Below are positions 1 through 7,877 of a stretch of 34,117 nt of DNA, one piece after another. The stretch comes from an uncultured Synechococcus sp. (GTDB lineage Bacteria > Cyanobacteriota > Cyanobacteriia > PCC-6307 > Cyanobiaceae): assembly GCA_913050105.1 (NCBI GenBank), contig CAJWZN010000002.1:1-34117 (forward strand), read 5' to 3'. A program made the position numbers and the translations under genes. The notes below the pieces were generated by a model that did no database searches, had not been told where the DNA came from, and saw only the letters and a program-made list of their open reading frames with translations. The stretch's first letter is position 1. Every line of letters starts with the position of its first letter.

Positions 1-233
1 ACAATGCTCACTGCTCCTTCCTCGCGGACTGCAGCAAAGAACGTTTCGGGCTGATCGAGGTAGAGATGCCGGACATCGACCGAAAGCTCAACCGTTTCCA
101 TCGAACCTGTGGCACGGGCCAAACCGGTGGCCAATTTCGGAGACCAGAGGGCACCGCCCAGTGCCATCAGCGCCGCAAAGGCGGCCAGACCATCCAACAG
201 CTTGAACTGACGCAAGGAAAAACGGCGCGTCAT
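1..233 (-). CDS. DUF4330-like membrane-anchored protein, 3'-truncated by the window edge
   Basis: Only the first 77 or so residues are present; the gene reads leftward off the window. The start is ATG at 233, and the protein begins MTRRFSLRQFKLLDGLAAFA. One hydrophobic segment follows at about residues 12-30 (LLDGLAAFAALMALGGALW), then a soluble part starts with VELSVDVRHLYLDQPETF. This layout of a single N-terminal membrane segment followed by a beta-rich portion resembles the cyanobacterial DUF4330 family, but the fragment is too short to be certain. No biochemical role is known to me. It lies 58 nt downstream of the DUF1995 gene on the same strand, so the two may be co-transcribed, although an inverted repeat lies between them. 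Confidence 0.55.
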   Translation of the reverse strand, partial: MTRRFSLRQFKLLDGLAAFAALMALGGALWSPKLATGLARATGSMETVELSVDVRHLYLDQPETFFAAVREEGAVSI

Positions 234-267
234 CCAACCGAATCAGCAGCCCAAACCCTAAGGAGGT

Positions 268-284
268 GTTGAAGAGGCTTCAAC
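268..284 (-). repeat. Perfect 7-bp inverted repeat between the DUF1995 and DUF4330-like genes
   Basis: GTTGAAG (268-274), AGG loop (275-277), CTTCAAC (278-284). The hairpin starts 8 nt beyond the stop codon of the upstream minus-strand gene, where a terminator or mRNA-stabilising stem would sit. On the minus strand it is not followed by a T-run, so Rho-independent termination is doubtful. A processing or attenuation stem is equally possible. Confidence 0.35.
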
Positions 285-291
285 CGCCGAA

Positions 292-1014
292 TCACTTGCT
301 CAGTCCATCAAGGAAACGATCAACGTTTCCAAGCTGTTGTTTGAGTCCATCTGGATCTTCACCGGCCAGAAGTGCGTTGAGGCTTTCTGGATCAGGCCGA
401 TCGGCACTGGCACTCAACCATCGGAAACCATCTGGATCCTGACGGAAAAGGGCCCAGTCCTCCGGGAAGACCCGCATCAGAGCACCACCATCCAACGGCT
501 GAAGCCAATAGGCCTGCTGCCAGGAAGACACAAAACCGCGACGGCGTTGTCGCGCCACACTGCCGATCCCGACTGCGGCATCTTCCAGGCGCCCATTCAG
601 CATCACGACCACTCCACGGTGTGTTTCGCAAAGCGCCATGAACGCGTCATAGTCCGATGGCTGAGGGCCCACCACCAGCAGCAGAGCGTCGGACTCTGGC
701 TGGGAGGACCACTGGTTGAAATCTGCGATGGCAGAGGCCAGCTGCGGCGCGTCTCGCCGTGCCAGGGCAGCAGCACCGGCATCCGGCCAAAGAATCCTCA
801 CACCGGAATCGACTGCGATGAGAGCTTCGGCCAGACGCAAGGCCACGGGCAACAGCCGCAGATTCTCGAAGCGCAGGGAGGCTCCCCACCGACTTCCATC
901 AGGCGATGCGATCGCGGCCTTGACGGCCCTAAGCAGATCGGCCTCCGCCTTCAACAGATCGGGTGGAAGCAGAGACGCCGGAAGATCGGTTGCGGTGTCG
1001 GCGGCGTCGGACAC
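292..1014 (-). CDS. DUF1995 family protein
   Basis: A 240-residue protein of the DUF1995 type found in cyanobacteria and chloroplasts. What is visible: an N-terminal region with LLPPDLLKAEADLLRAVKAA, the family-like stretch RFENLRLLPVALRLAEALI, then ILWPDAGAAALARRD and LLLVVGPQPSDYD, and a C-terminal part with LQPLDGGALMRVFPEDWALF. There is no signal peptide or membrane segment, so it is probably cytoplasmic. Plant relatives have been tied to photosystem assembly, but I cannot assign a reaction. The start is GTG at 1014, 32 nt after the stop of the cysteine desulfurase gene. The frame stays open further upstream, to a stretch reading SWFNSPKQDS, so the exact start is uncertain. It is probably the distal gene of a dapF-desulfurase-DUF1995 operon. 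Confidence 0.75.
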   Translation of the reverse strand: MSDAADTATDLPASLLPPDLLKAEADLLRAVKAAIASPDGSRWGASLRFENLRLLPVALRLAEALIAVDSGVRILWPDAGAAALARRDAPQLASAIADFNQWSSQPESDALLLVVGPQPSDYDAFMALCETHRGVVVMLNGRLEDAAVGIGSVARQRRRGFVSSWQQAYWLQPLDGGALMRVFPEDWALFRQDPDGFRWLSASADRPDPESLNALLAGEDPDGLKQQLGNVDRFLDGLSK

Positions 1015-1046
1015 GGAGTCTTGCTTTGGACTGTTGAACCAGCTTC

Positions 1047-2219
1047 TCAGGCGCTGGCCTGGATCGCGAGTTGCAACCGCTCCGAAACCTGATCGAGCAC
1101 TTCAAGATCAATCCATGGGCCAAGGCTGAAACGAAGCAGCGACTGGCGTAGGGCTGTTTCAACCCCCATGGCACTCAGAACAGCACTGTCCTGAACCGTC
1201 CCCGATCGGCAGGCGCTGCCACTGCTGCAGGCCACATTGAGGCGCGACAGCTCACGAACAAGTCTGCGACCGGGAAGGGGAGAGCCCCCTGCGGTGGTGA
1301 TCAGGCAGGCCAGATGATTGGGAAGGCGTGGAGTGGTCTCCCAATGAAGAACCTTCACACCCTCGATTGCCTCGATCTGAACCTGAAGTCGATCTCTCCA
1401 GTGCACTAACTGCGGTGTCGCTCCTGGCGGCGTCGACTGCTTGAAAGGGTTGTAGCGGGGAAGGATCTGCAGCGCCTCCGCAAGCCCAGCAATCAGCGCA
1501 ACCGGCTCGGTACCAGCTCGATGTCCTCCCTCCTGGCCCCCTCCACCCTGGAGGGGCTGCAGGATCACTCCCTGTCGATGAAGCAGCAGCCCCACACCCC
1601 GCGGTCCCTGAAGTTTGTGGGAGGAGAAGCTGAGCAGATCGATGGGCAGGGACGACCAATCGATCAAACCCTGGGGCAACAACTGAGTTGCATCGGTATG
1701 GATGACAACACCGCGCTCACGACAGGCGGCACCGATGCGAAGCAACGGCTGCAGCGTTCCCACCTCGCTCTGAGCCCAGATCAGAGACACCATTCGCGTC
1801 GGTGGCGCTAGCAACCGGTCGAGCTGATCCAGCTTCAAGACACCCGTCGCATCGACCGGCCAGCGTTCCAGCGACCAACCCCGTTGCACCAGCACCCGAG
1901 CTGCTGCCTCAACTGCAGGATGTTCAACTGAGGAGATCACCAGACGGCCGGCTGGCTGCTGGGATGAAGCACCCAACAGGGCCAGATGAACTGATTCAGT
2001 GGCGCCGGACGTGAAAATCAGCTGGTCTGATTCAGCGTTCAGAGCTGCCGCGATCTGTGCTCGAGATCGCCCCAGAGCTTCCGCTGCGATCAACCCAGGG
2101 CCATGGAGGCTGCTCGGATTGGCCCAGGCATCCCGCTGCACTTGCTCCATGCAGCGGAGCACATTCGGCAGAGGCGGCGTTGTGGCCGCGGCATCCAGAT
2201 AAATCTCAGGGATTTCCAC
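1047..2219 (-). CDS. Cysteine desulfurase (IscS/NifS-like, PLP-dependent)
   Basis: A 390-residue aminotransferase class V enzyme expected to remove sulfur from L-cysteine as a protein persulfide, for Fe-S clusters or tRNA thiolation. Visible motifs: LDAAATTP near the N-terminus; SGATES at 71-76 for PLP phosphate binding; SVEHPAV around His100; HTDATQL at 174-180; SFSSHKLQGPRG with the Schiff-base lysine at Lys202; RAGTEPV at 234-240; and the mobile loop CSSGSACRSG with catalytic Cys337. The SSGSAC form is typical of group I (IscS/NifS) enzymes rather than SufS. The GTG start at 2219 is preferred because it gives the usual MxxIYLDxAATTP beginning; the longer reading frame runs back through the dapF coding region. 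The gene overlaps the dapF end by 14 nt, suggesting translational coupling. The usual NNE in the middle of the protein reads QSE here. Confidence 0.93.
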   Translation of the reverse strand: MEIPEIYLDAAATTPPLPNVLRCMEQVQRDAWANPSSLHGPGLIAAEALGRSRAQIAAALNAESDQLIFTSGATESVHLALLGASSQQPAGRLVISSVEHPAVEAAARVLVQRGWSLERWPVDATGVLKLDQLDRLLAPPTRMVSLIWAQSEVGTLQPLLRIGAACRERGVVIHTDATQLLPQGLIDWSSLPIDLLSFSSHKLQGPRGVGLLLHRQGVILQPLQGGGGQEGGHRAGTEPVALIAGLAEALQILPRYNPFKQSTPPGATPQLVHWRDRLQVQIEAIEGVKVLHWETTPRLPNHLACLITTAGGSPLPGRRLVRELSRLNVACSSGSACRSGTVQDSAVLSAMGVETALRQSLLRFSLGPWIDLEVLDQVSERLQLAIQASA

Positions 2220-3282
2220 GTTCAAAGCGGGCCCGGGTTCGTTGTTCCAGGGATTCGCTGGCCAACTGCAGCAATGAATCGAGGGAGGTGCTTTCCAGAA
2301 ATGCCTGAACCTGCTTCTGAGAGGCGGCTTCCACCTCAGGATCCAGGGGCTGATCACGACCAGCACTCGGCTTGGCGGAGGGTGTCACCGAGGCGTCGGG
2401 TGATTGCGTCGTGTACAGACCATCGGGCATCAGTTCAGGAGAGAAAACCCCATCGAACAAAGCCACAGCCGGACCTGTCATCAGGACGGAGCCACTCCGA
2501 TCAGGCCACGCGATCTGAAGAGGTCCACCGGGAAGCATCACCTCAGCGTGGTCATCGGATAGACCCAGAAGGACCGCTGCAACCAACGTGGCGCAAGCTC
2601 CGGTTCCGCAGGCGAGGGTTGGACCTGCACCTCGCTCCCAGACACGTATCTCCAACCGGTCACGGCTATGCACACGGAGAAAATGCACATTCGTCTTGGC
2701 AGGGAAAAGAGGGTGCACTTCCAAAGCAGCTCCCCAGGTATCGAAAGGGATTGCATCCAGATCGTCGACGGGAACCACCACATGCGGGTTGCCCATCCCC
2801 ACAGCAGCCACGGCAAGACGGGCTTCGGGGAGTTCAGCCTCACCGCGAGGCAGACCATCCACCAGTGGCAAGGTCGTGGGCACCGTCTCCGGCTCCAGGA
2901 ACGGTGGCCCCATATCCACAAGCAGCTGGCCATCGTCCTTCAGTTCAGGACGAATCAGACCTGCAGGAGTCTCGATTGACCAGCAAAATCCGGGCGCATT
3001 TCCATCACTGTCCGCAAGAAAACGCGCCAGACAACGAATGCCATTGCCGCACATCTCCGCTTCACTGCCATCGGCATTGAAAATGCGCATCCGCAGATCG
3101 CCACCAGCCTGGGGCGGCAAGGCCAGGATCACCCCGTCGCCTCCAACCCCAAAACGACGGTCACAGACGCGACGAACCCAGCCTGGATCGGGTTCAGTGA
3201 TGGCAGTCGGCAGTTGCCCCTGACGACCTTCCAGGATCAGAAAATCGTTCCCAAGGCCGTGATATTTGCTGAACTGAAGCAT
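2206..3282 (-). CDS. dapF: Diaminopimelate epimerase with long C-terminal extension
   Basis: Interconverts LL- and meso-diaminopimelate in the lysine and peptidoglycan precursor pathway. The family signature MCGNGIRCLARFL carries catalytic Cys78, and the second half has LACGTGACATL with catalytic Cys225. FSKYHGLGNDFL (4-15) and GMGNPHVVV (162-170) are also family-typical. The start at 3282 gives the canonical MLQFSKYHG beginning; the reading frame extends further upstream, but that would overlap hfq on the opposite strand. Epimerases of this family normally end near residue 280, here after AVALFDGVF. This protein continues about 78 more residues: a Pro/Ser-rich linker and then a helical, charged segment with VQAFLESTSLDSLLQLASES. 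The extension overlaps the start of the cysteine desulfurase gene. The gene is divergent from hfq, with 27 nt between the start codons. Confidence 0.95.
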   Translation of the reverse strand: MLQFSKYHGLGNDFLILEGRQGQLPTAITEPDPGWVRRVCDRRFGVGGDGVILALPPQAGGDLRMRIFNADGSEAEMCGNGIRCLARFLADSDGNAPGFCWSIETPAGLIRPELKDDGQLLVDMGPPFLEPETVPTTLPLVDGLPRGEAELPEARLAVAAVGMGNPHVVVPVDDLDAIPFDTWGAALEVHPLFPAKTNVHFLRVHSRDRLEIRVWERGAGPTLACGTGACATLVAAVLLGLSDDHAEVMLPGGPLQIAWPDRSGSVLMTGPAVALFDGVFSPELMPDGLYTTQSPDASVTPSAKPSAGRDQPLDPEVEAASQKQVQAFLESTSLDSLLQLASESLEQRTRARFERGNP

Positions 3283-3309
3283 GGTGACCCGTTCGCTTGC
3301 TGAAATCCT

Positions 3310-3531
3310 ATGGAGACCTCTCCCCTCGATCCCAGTCTGCCGGGTGTGCGGCTGCTTCAAACCTGGATCCGGGAGCAAAGCCCGATCAGTGTTGAAGTGA
3401 TCGGAGCGGAGAGAGTCGAAGGACGGCTGATCTGGCAGGACTCTGAATTCCTGGCGATTGAGCGGAGTGCCGGCAGCAGGCCGACCCTTGTCAGCCGACG
3501 CCAGGTTTGCGTGATTCGTTCACTCGGCTGA
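3310..3531 (+). CDS. hfq: Hfq, cyanobacterial Sm-like protein
   Basis: A 73-residue Sm-fold protein. The N-terminal helix region SLPGVRLLQTWIREQSPISV closely resembles cyanobacterial Hfq (pattern SLPSxRQxQxxIxxQxPVEV). It is followed by the Sm1-like strand block VEVIGAERVEGRLIWQDSEF and a short Sm2-like end (QVCVIRS). The YKHA-type Sm2 residues that help proteobacterial Hfq bind RNA are absent, as is usual in cyanobacteria; in Synechocystis, Hfq acts with the pilus ATPase PilB1 in motility. The divergent dapF-hfq arrangement is, from memory, also seen in other cyanobacteria and supports the call. The ATG at 3310 is 27 nt from the dapF start, so both promoters must lie close together or within the neighbouring coding regions. 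Confidence 0.85.
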   Translation: METSPLDPSLPGVRLLQTWIREQSPISVEVIGAERVEGRLIWQDSEFLAIERSAGSRPTLVSRRQVCVIRSLG

Positions 3532-3579
3532 AACCATCTGATGTGACACGATTTCAGCCTTGCTGCCGTTCGTTCACCC

Positions 3580-6153
3580 GTGAACAGCCGTTACGCCCCT
3601 GCCGATATTGAAAAGCGCTGGCAGGCGAGCTGGAAGGCTGACGGTCTGGATTCGACTCCTGAAACAGTTGACGACAACGGCTTTTATGCCCTGTCGATGT
3701 TTCCGTATCCCTCGGGAACACTGCACATGGGTCATGTACGTAATTACGTGATCACGGATGTGATCGCACGAGTTCAGCGGATGCGCGGCCGGCCTGTGCT
3801 CCATCCCATGGGCTGGGATGCCTTCGGACTTCCAGCGGAGAACGCTGCGATCGAACGCAACATCGATCCAGGGGACTGGACCGACCGCAATATCGAGCAG
3901 ATGCGAGGTCAGCTGGAGAGGCTTGGTCTGTCCATCGACTGGGATCGGGAACAGGCGACCTGTCACAGCGACTACTACCGCTGGACCCAGTGGTTGTTCG
4001 TTGAGCTGTTCGATGGCGGCTTGGCCTACCGCAAGAACGCCACGGTGAACTGGGATCCGGTGGACCAGACCGTGCTGGCCAACGAGCAGGTGGACTCCGA
4101 AGGGCGTTCCTGGCGCTCTGGTGCATTGGTGGAGCAACGACAGCTGAACCAGTGGTTTCTTCGCATCACGGACTACGCCGAGCGGCTTCTGCAGGACCTG
4201 GATGAGCTGGAGGGATGGCCGGAGCGTGTTCGCACCATGCAGGCCAACTGGATCGGTCGTTCCGAAGGTGCTGAGATCACCTTCCAGGTGGTCGGACATG
4301 ACGCGACACCCATCACTGTTTTCACCACACGCCCCGACACACTCGCCGGGGCCTCCTACGTGGTGCTGGCACCTGAACATGCCCTGGTTGAACAGCTCAC
4401 CAGCACCGAATGCCTCGAAGCCGTCACAACCTTCCAGGCCGAAGTCGCCCGGCTCAGTGCACTGGAACGAACCAGTGACGATGGTCCAAAACGAGGCGTC
4501 GCCATAGGTGCCAGCGTGATCAATCCACTGACGGACCAGGTCTTGCCCGTCTGGATCGCCGATTACGTGCTCGCGGATTACGGCACGGGAGCAGTGATGG
4601 GGGTTCCGGCCCACGATCAAAGGGACATCCGCTTTGCAGGCAGCAACAACTTGCCAATTCAGCAGGTGATCGAAGCGGAGGGAGCGGCTGCAGCGATCGC
4701 CAGTGGTGAAGCCTGGACGGATTCCGGTGTGTTGATCAATTCCGGTGATCTGGATGGAATGGAGTCCACAGCGGCCAAAGCCGAGATCACACGGAAGGGG
4801 GAAGCCGCAGGCTGGGCGGCCGCGAAGGTGACCTATCGCCTTCGGGATTGGTTGATCTCACGCCAGCGCTACTGGGGTTGTCCGATTCCGATCATCCATT
4901 GCCAGGAATGCGGCGCAGTGCCGGTGCCCCGCGAAGAGTTGCCGGTTGAGCTGCCACGCGGAATCGATCTCTCCGGCAAGGGTGGCTCACCGCTCGGACA
5001 ACAGGAGTCGTGGGTCAATGCGCCATGCCCCAACTGCGGAAAGCCCGGTCGCAGGGAAACCGACACCATGGACACGTTCATGTGCTCCTCCTGGTATTTC
5101 CTGCGATTCGCCGATCCGCACAACACCGATGCACCGTTCAGTCGAGAGGCAGCAAACCGCTGGTTGCCGGTGCAGCAATACGTGGGTGGCATCGAGCACG
5201 CCATTCTTCACCTGCTCTATTCCCGGTTTTTCACCAAGGCCCTCAAGGACCGGGGCCTTCTGGATGTGAATGAACCATTCGATCGGCTTCTCACCCAGGG
5301 AATGGTGCAGGGGACGACGTACCGCAATCCGAGCACTGGTCGCTACGTGGCCCCCGGGGATGTTGCGGACCCTGATCAACCGAAAGATCCAGAGACGGGG
5401 GATCCCCTGGAGGTGTTGTTCGAGAAGATGTCGAAATCGAAGTACAACGGCGTTGATCCAGCTGCCGTGATCGACCGTTACGGAGCCGACACGGCCCGGA
5501 TGTTCATCCTGTTCAAAGCCCCTCCGGAAAAGGACCTCGAATGGGATGACGCCGATGTGGAAGGGCAGTTCCGATTTCTGCAGCGCATCTGGCGACTGGT
5601 GGAATCCGCTGCCGGACAACTCGACTCCCTTCAGCCAGGCCCACAACCCGACCCACTCACCGAGACCGAGACAGACATTCGTCGCGCGATACACACCGCC
5701 ATTGCCGCTGTCAGCGAAGACCTTCAGGACGACATTCAGCTGAACACAGCGATCTCGGAACTCATGAAGCTCACCAACGCCATCAATGCCGTTGATCTTG
5801 AAAAGCTGCGTGCACCAGTTCAGGCTGAGGCTCTGTCAACGCTGATCCGGCTGCTGGCACCTTTTTCACCTCATTTGGCTGAGGAGCTGTGGCACCAGCT
5901 GGGAGGTACAGACAGCGTCCATCGTCAGAATTGGCCGGTGCTCGATCCTGAGGCGCTGGTCCAGGACACCGTTGACGTTGTGATCCAGGTGAAAGGGAAG
6001 GTGCGGGGAACCATCAAAGTGCCCAGCGATGCGGATAAATCCACCCTGGAGCAACTGGCACTTGCCAGCGAAGTTGCTGCCAAATGGCTGGATGGACAAC
6101 CTCCCCGCCGCGTCATCGTGGTGCCGGGCAAACTGGTCAACCTGGTTCCCTGA
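3580..6153 (+). CDS. leuS: Leucyl-tRNA synthetase
   Basis: An 857-residue class I aminoacyl-tRNA synthetase that charges tRNA-Leu. Visible: the N-terminal RYAPADIEKRWQ; the HIGH-type ATP motif HMGH at 49-52 inside YPSGTLHMGHVRNY; an inserted editing domain with FTTRPDTLAGASYVVLAPEH and the conserved GVPAHDQRD; a tRNA/zinc region with paired cysteines (CQECG and CPNCG); and KMSKS at 616-620 (FEKMSKSKYNG). The anticodon-binding helices follow, then a C-terminal domain with VIQVKGKVRGTI. The length is normal for a bacterial LeuRS. The start is a GTG at 3580; no better start is visible and the protein begins as the family expects. It lies 48 nt after hfq on the same strand and ends 10 nt from the convergent pgi stop. 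Confidence 0.97.
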   Translation: MNSRYAPADIEKRWQASWKADGLDSTPETVDDNGFYALSMFPYPSGTLHMGHVRNYVITDVIARVQRMRGRPVLHPMGWDAFGLPAENAAIERNIDPGDWTDRNIEQMRGQLERLGLSIDWDREQATCHSDYYRWTQWLFVELFDGGLAYRKNATVNWDPVDQTVLANEQVDSEGRSWRSGALVEQRQLNQWFLRITDYAERLLQDLDELEGWPERVRTMQANWIGRSEGAEITFQVVGHDATPITVFTTRPDTLAGASYVVLAPEHALVEQLTSTECLEAVTTFQAEVARLSALERTSDDGPKRGVAIGASVINPLTDQVLPVWIADYVLADYGTGAVMGVPAHDQRDIRFAGSNNLPIQQVIEAEGAAAAIASGEAWTDSGVLINSGDLDGMESTAAKAEITRKGEAAGWAAAKVTYRLRDWLISRQRYWGCPIPIIHCQECGAVPVPREELPVELPRGIDLSGKGGSPLGQQESWVNAPCPNCGKPGRRETDTMDTFMCSSWYFLRFADPHNTDAPFSREAANRWLPVQQYVGGIEHAILHLLYSRFFTKALKDRGLLDVNEPFDRLLTQGMVQGTTYRNPSTGRYVAPGDVADPDQPKDPETGDPLEVLFEKMSKSKYNGVDPAAVIDRYGADTARMFILFKAPPEKDLEWDDADVEGQFRFLQRIWRLVESAAGQLDSLQPGPQPDPLTETETDIRRAIHTAIAAVSEDLQDDIQLNTAISELMKLTNAINAVDLEKLRAPVQAEALSTLIRLLAPFSPHLAEELWHQLGGTDSVHRQNWPVLDPEALVQDTVDVVIQVKGKVRGTIKVPSDADKSTLEQLALASEVAAKWLDGQPPRRVIVVPGKLVNLVP

Positions 6154-6163
6154 TCCAAGACCT

Positions 6164-7762
6164 TCAGATTTTTCTGAAGCGCAGCGTGATCGGATCGGCC
6201 CAGTCGCCATCTGCCGCATATCCACGATTGTTGCCAACGAGATGGCGCAAGGTCATGAACATCGACTCCTCAGACCCCTCGCCCAGGGTTTGAGCCAGAT
6301 CATCAATACTTCTTGCCACACCGTCTGAAAGCAATTCCTCAACCCTGGTCTGGAGCTCGAGAACAGCGGCAGCGGCCTTCTTGCCTGCCTCAACCCCCGG
6401 CTGGTGGTAAGCATTGACATTGACCAGTTCGCCATAGAGCCCAACTGCGCGCTCGAACAGGGCGATCAACGCACCGAGTCTGCGTTCATCAAAACAACGC
6501 ATGCTGATGGTCATCGATTGCCGGCCGCCTTCGGTGAGGGCTGAGCGGGTGCCCTGAAGGAAACCACCAAGGAAATCACCGGAGCACTCTCCCTTGATCG
6601 GCGGAATGTCTGCCACGTCGGCCAACACTTCGATAAATGTCGCAAAAAAGTTGTCGACACCATCACGCAACTGCTGCACATAGGCGTGTTGATCGGTGGA
6701 GCCCTTGTTGCCGTACACGGCAATGCCCTGATTCACGACAGCACCATCGCGATCCAGACGCTTCCCAAGAGATTCCATCACCAGTTGCTGGAGGTACCGA
6801 CTGAAAACCTCGAGGCGATCGCGATAGGGCAACACGACCATGTCGCGACGCCCACAACCATCGCCAGCCACATGCCATGCAGCTGCCATCAAAGCCGCTG
6901 GATTGCGACGCAGGTGCGGAACACGAGTGGCCGCATCCATCTCTGCGGCACCAGCGAGAAAAGCACGGATGTCTGAACCGATCAAAACCGCAGGCAGCAG
7001 ACCCACCGCGCTGGTGATGCTGGTGCGACCACCCACCCAATCGAACATGTCGAAACGCTTAAGCCAGCCCTGCTGAGAGGCCTGCTGGTCGAGCTTGCTC
7101 TCAGCCATCGTGATCGCCACAGCTTGTTCCGGCCAGGAACCGCCGACTGCGTCCAGGCGAAGACGGGCCTGCTCCATTCCGATGTGAGGTTCAGGCGTTC
7201 CGCCGGACTTGCTCACAGTGACCACCAACGTCGTCTTGAGCCTGTCGCCGAGGCCGGCGAGAACTGTGCTCATGCCATCGGGATCGACATTGTCGAAGAA
7301 ATGGAATGGCAAACCTGCATTCGGACGTTGCAGGGCACGCACCATCAGCATCGGGCCGAGGCCGCTGCCACCGATGCCGATCCAGAGAACATCGGTGAAA
7401 GGCTTGCCGCAGGGGGCCTTGATGGCACCGCTCAGAACATCCTTGCCGAACTGTTCGATCTGGTCGATTTCGCGTGCGACGTGGTTGCGCACGGGTTCAC
7501 TGGGAGCGAGCTCGGGTGCTCGCAGCCAGTAATGACCCACCTGGCGCTGCTCATCGGGGTTGGCGATGGCACCGGCTTCCAGCTGCTGCATGGCCTGGAA
7601 TGCCGTTTCGAAGCCGGGTTCAAGGCGCTCGAAATCCGCTGCATTGACTCGCATCCGACTGACATCAAGCCAGATGCCAAGCCCATCGTGAAACCAGAGC
7701 AGATCGCAGAGACGCTTCCAGTGTGTCTTCGCGTCATCGACGCTGAAATCCAGGAAGCTCAT
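6164..7762 (-). CDS. pgi: Glucose-6-phosphate isomerase
   Basis: A 532-residue cytoplasmic enzyme that interconverts glucose 6-phosphate and fructose 6-phosphate in glycolysis, gluconeogenesis and the sugar-phosphate pool that feeds glycogen and osmolyte synthesis. Visible sugar isomerase (SIS) motifs: WIGIGGSGLGPML and VTVSKSGGTPEP for phosphate binding; PIKGECSGDFLGGFLQGTRS; GSTDQHAYVQQLRDG with the catalytic-region histidine; and NAYHQPGVEAGKKAA near the C-terminus. The start is ATG at 7762 (MSFLDFSVDDAKTHW). It is convergent with leuS (10 nt between stops) and divergent from an exported protein gene across 115 nt that must hold both promoters. Confidence 0.96.
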   Translation of the reverse strand: MSFLDFSVDDAKTHWKRLCDLLWFHDGLGIWLDVSRMRVNAADFERLEPGFETAFQAMQQLEAGAIANPDEQRQVGHYWLRAPELAPSEPVRNHVAREIDQIEQFGKDVLSGAIKAPCGKPFTDVLWIGIGGSGLGPMLMVRALQRPNAGLPFHFFDNVDPDGMSTVLAGLGDRLKTTLVVTVSKSGGTPEPHIGMEQARLRLDAVGGSWPEQAVAITMAESKLDQQASQQGWLKRFDMFDWVGGRTSITSAVGLLPAVLIGSDIRAFLAGAAEMDAATRVPHLRRNPAALMAAAWHVAGDGCGRRDMVVLPYRDRLEVFSRYLQQLVMESLGKRLDRDGAVVNQGIAVYGNKGSTDQHAYVQQLRDGVDNFFATFIEVLADVADIPPIKGECSGDFLGGFLQGTRSALTEGGRQSMTISMRCFDERRLGALIALFERAVGLYGELVNVNAYHQPGVEAGKKAAAAVLELQTRVEELLSDGVARSIDDLAQTLGEGSEESMFMTLRHLVGNNRGYAADGDWADPITLRFRKI

Positions 7763-7784
7763 CAGATGCTGCGGCAGCAGTTAA

Positions 7785-7799
7785 GTCGAAGGTATCGAC
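7785..7799. repeat. Short inverted repeat in the pgi / exported-protein divergent region
   Basis: GTCGA (7785-7789), AGGTA loop, TCGAC (7795-7799). It lies in the 115-nt gap between two divergent start codons, so it could be an operator or a 5'-leader stem. A 5-bp match is weak and may be chance. Confidence 0.2.
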
Positions 7800-7877
7800 G
7801 ATTGACGCGTTTTCCCGTCAGATGGGACAGCACAGCTAGTTTCAGTCGATTCTTCCATCGGCTAGCAACACAGCTCC

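Noticed and set aside
259..268. Near-perfect Shine-Dalgarno sequence (taaggaggtg) on the plus strand
   Set aside because: No plausible plus-strand gene follows at the right spacing; the region downstream codes for the DUF1995 protein on the minus strand.
337..1092. Long plus-strand open frame opposite DUF1995 and cysteine desulfurase
   Set aside because: It is antisense to two well-supported genes, has no recognisable domain and no ribosome-binding site; long antisense frames are common in this GC-rich DNA.
3574..4620. 348-residue minus-strand open frame opposite leuS
   Set aside because: It lies entirely over the conserved N-terminal half of LeuRS and its translation looks like a shadow of codon bias, not a protein family.
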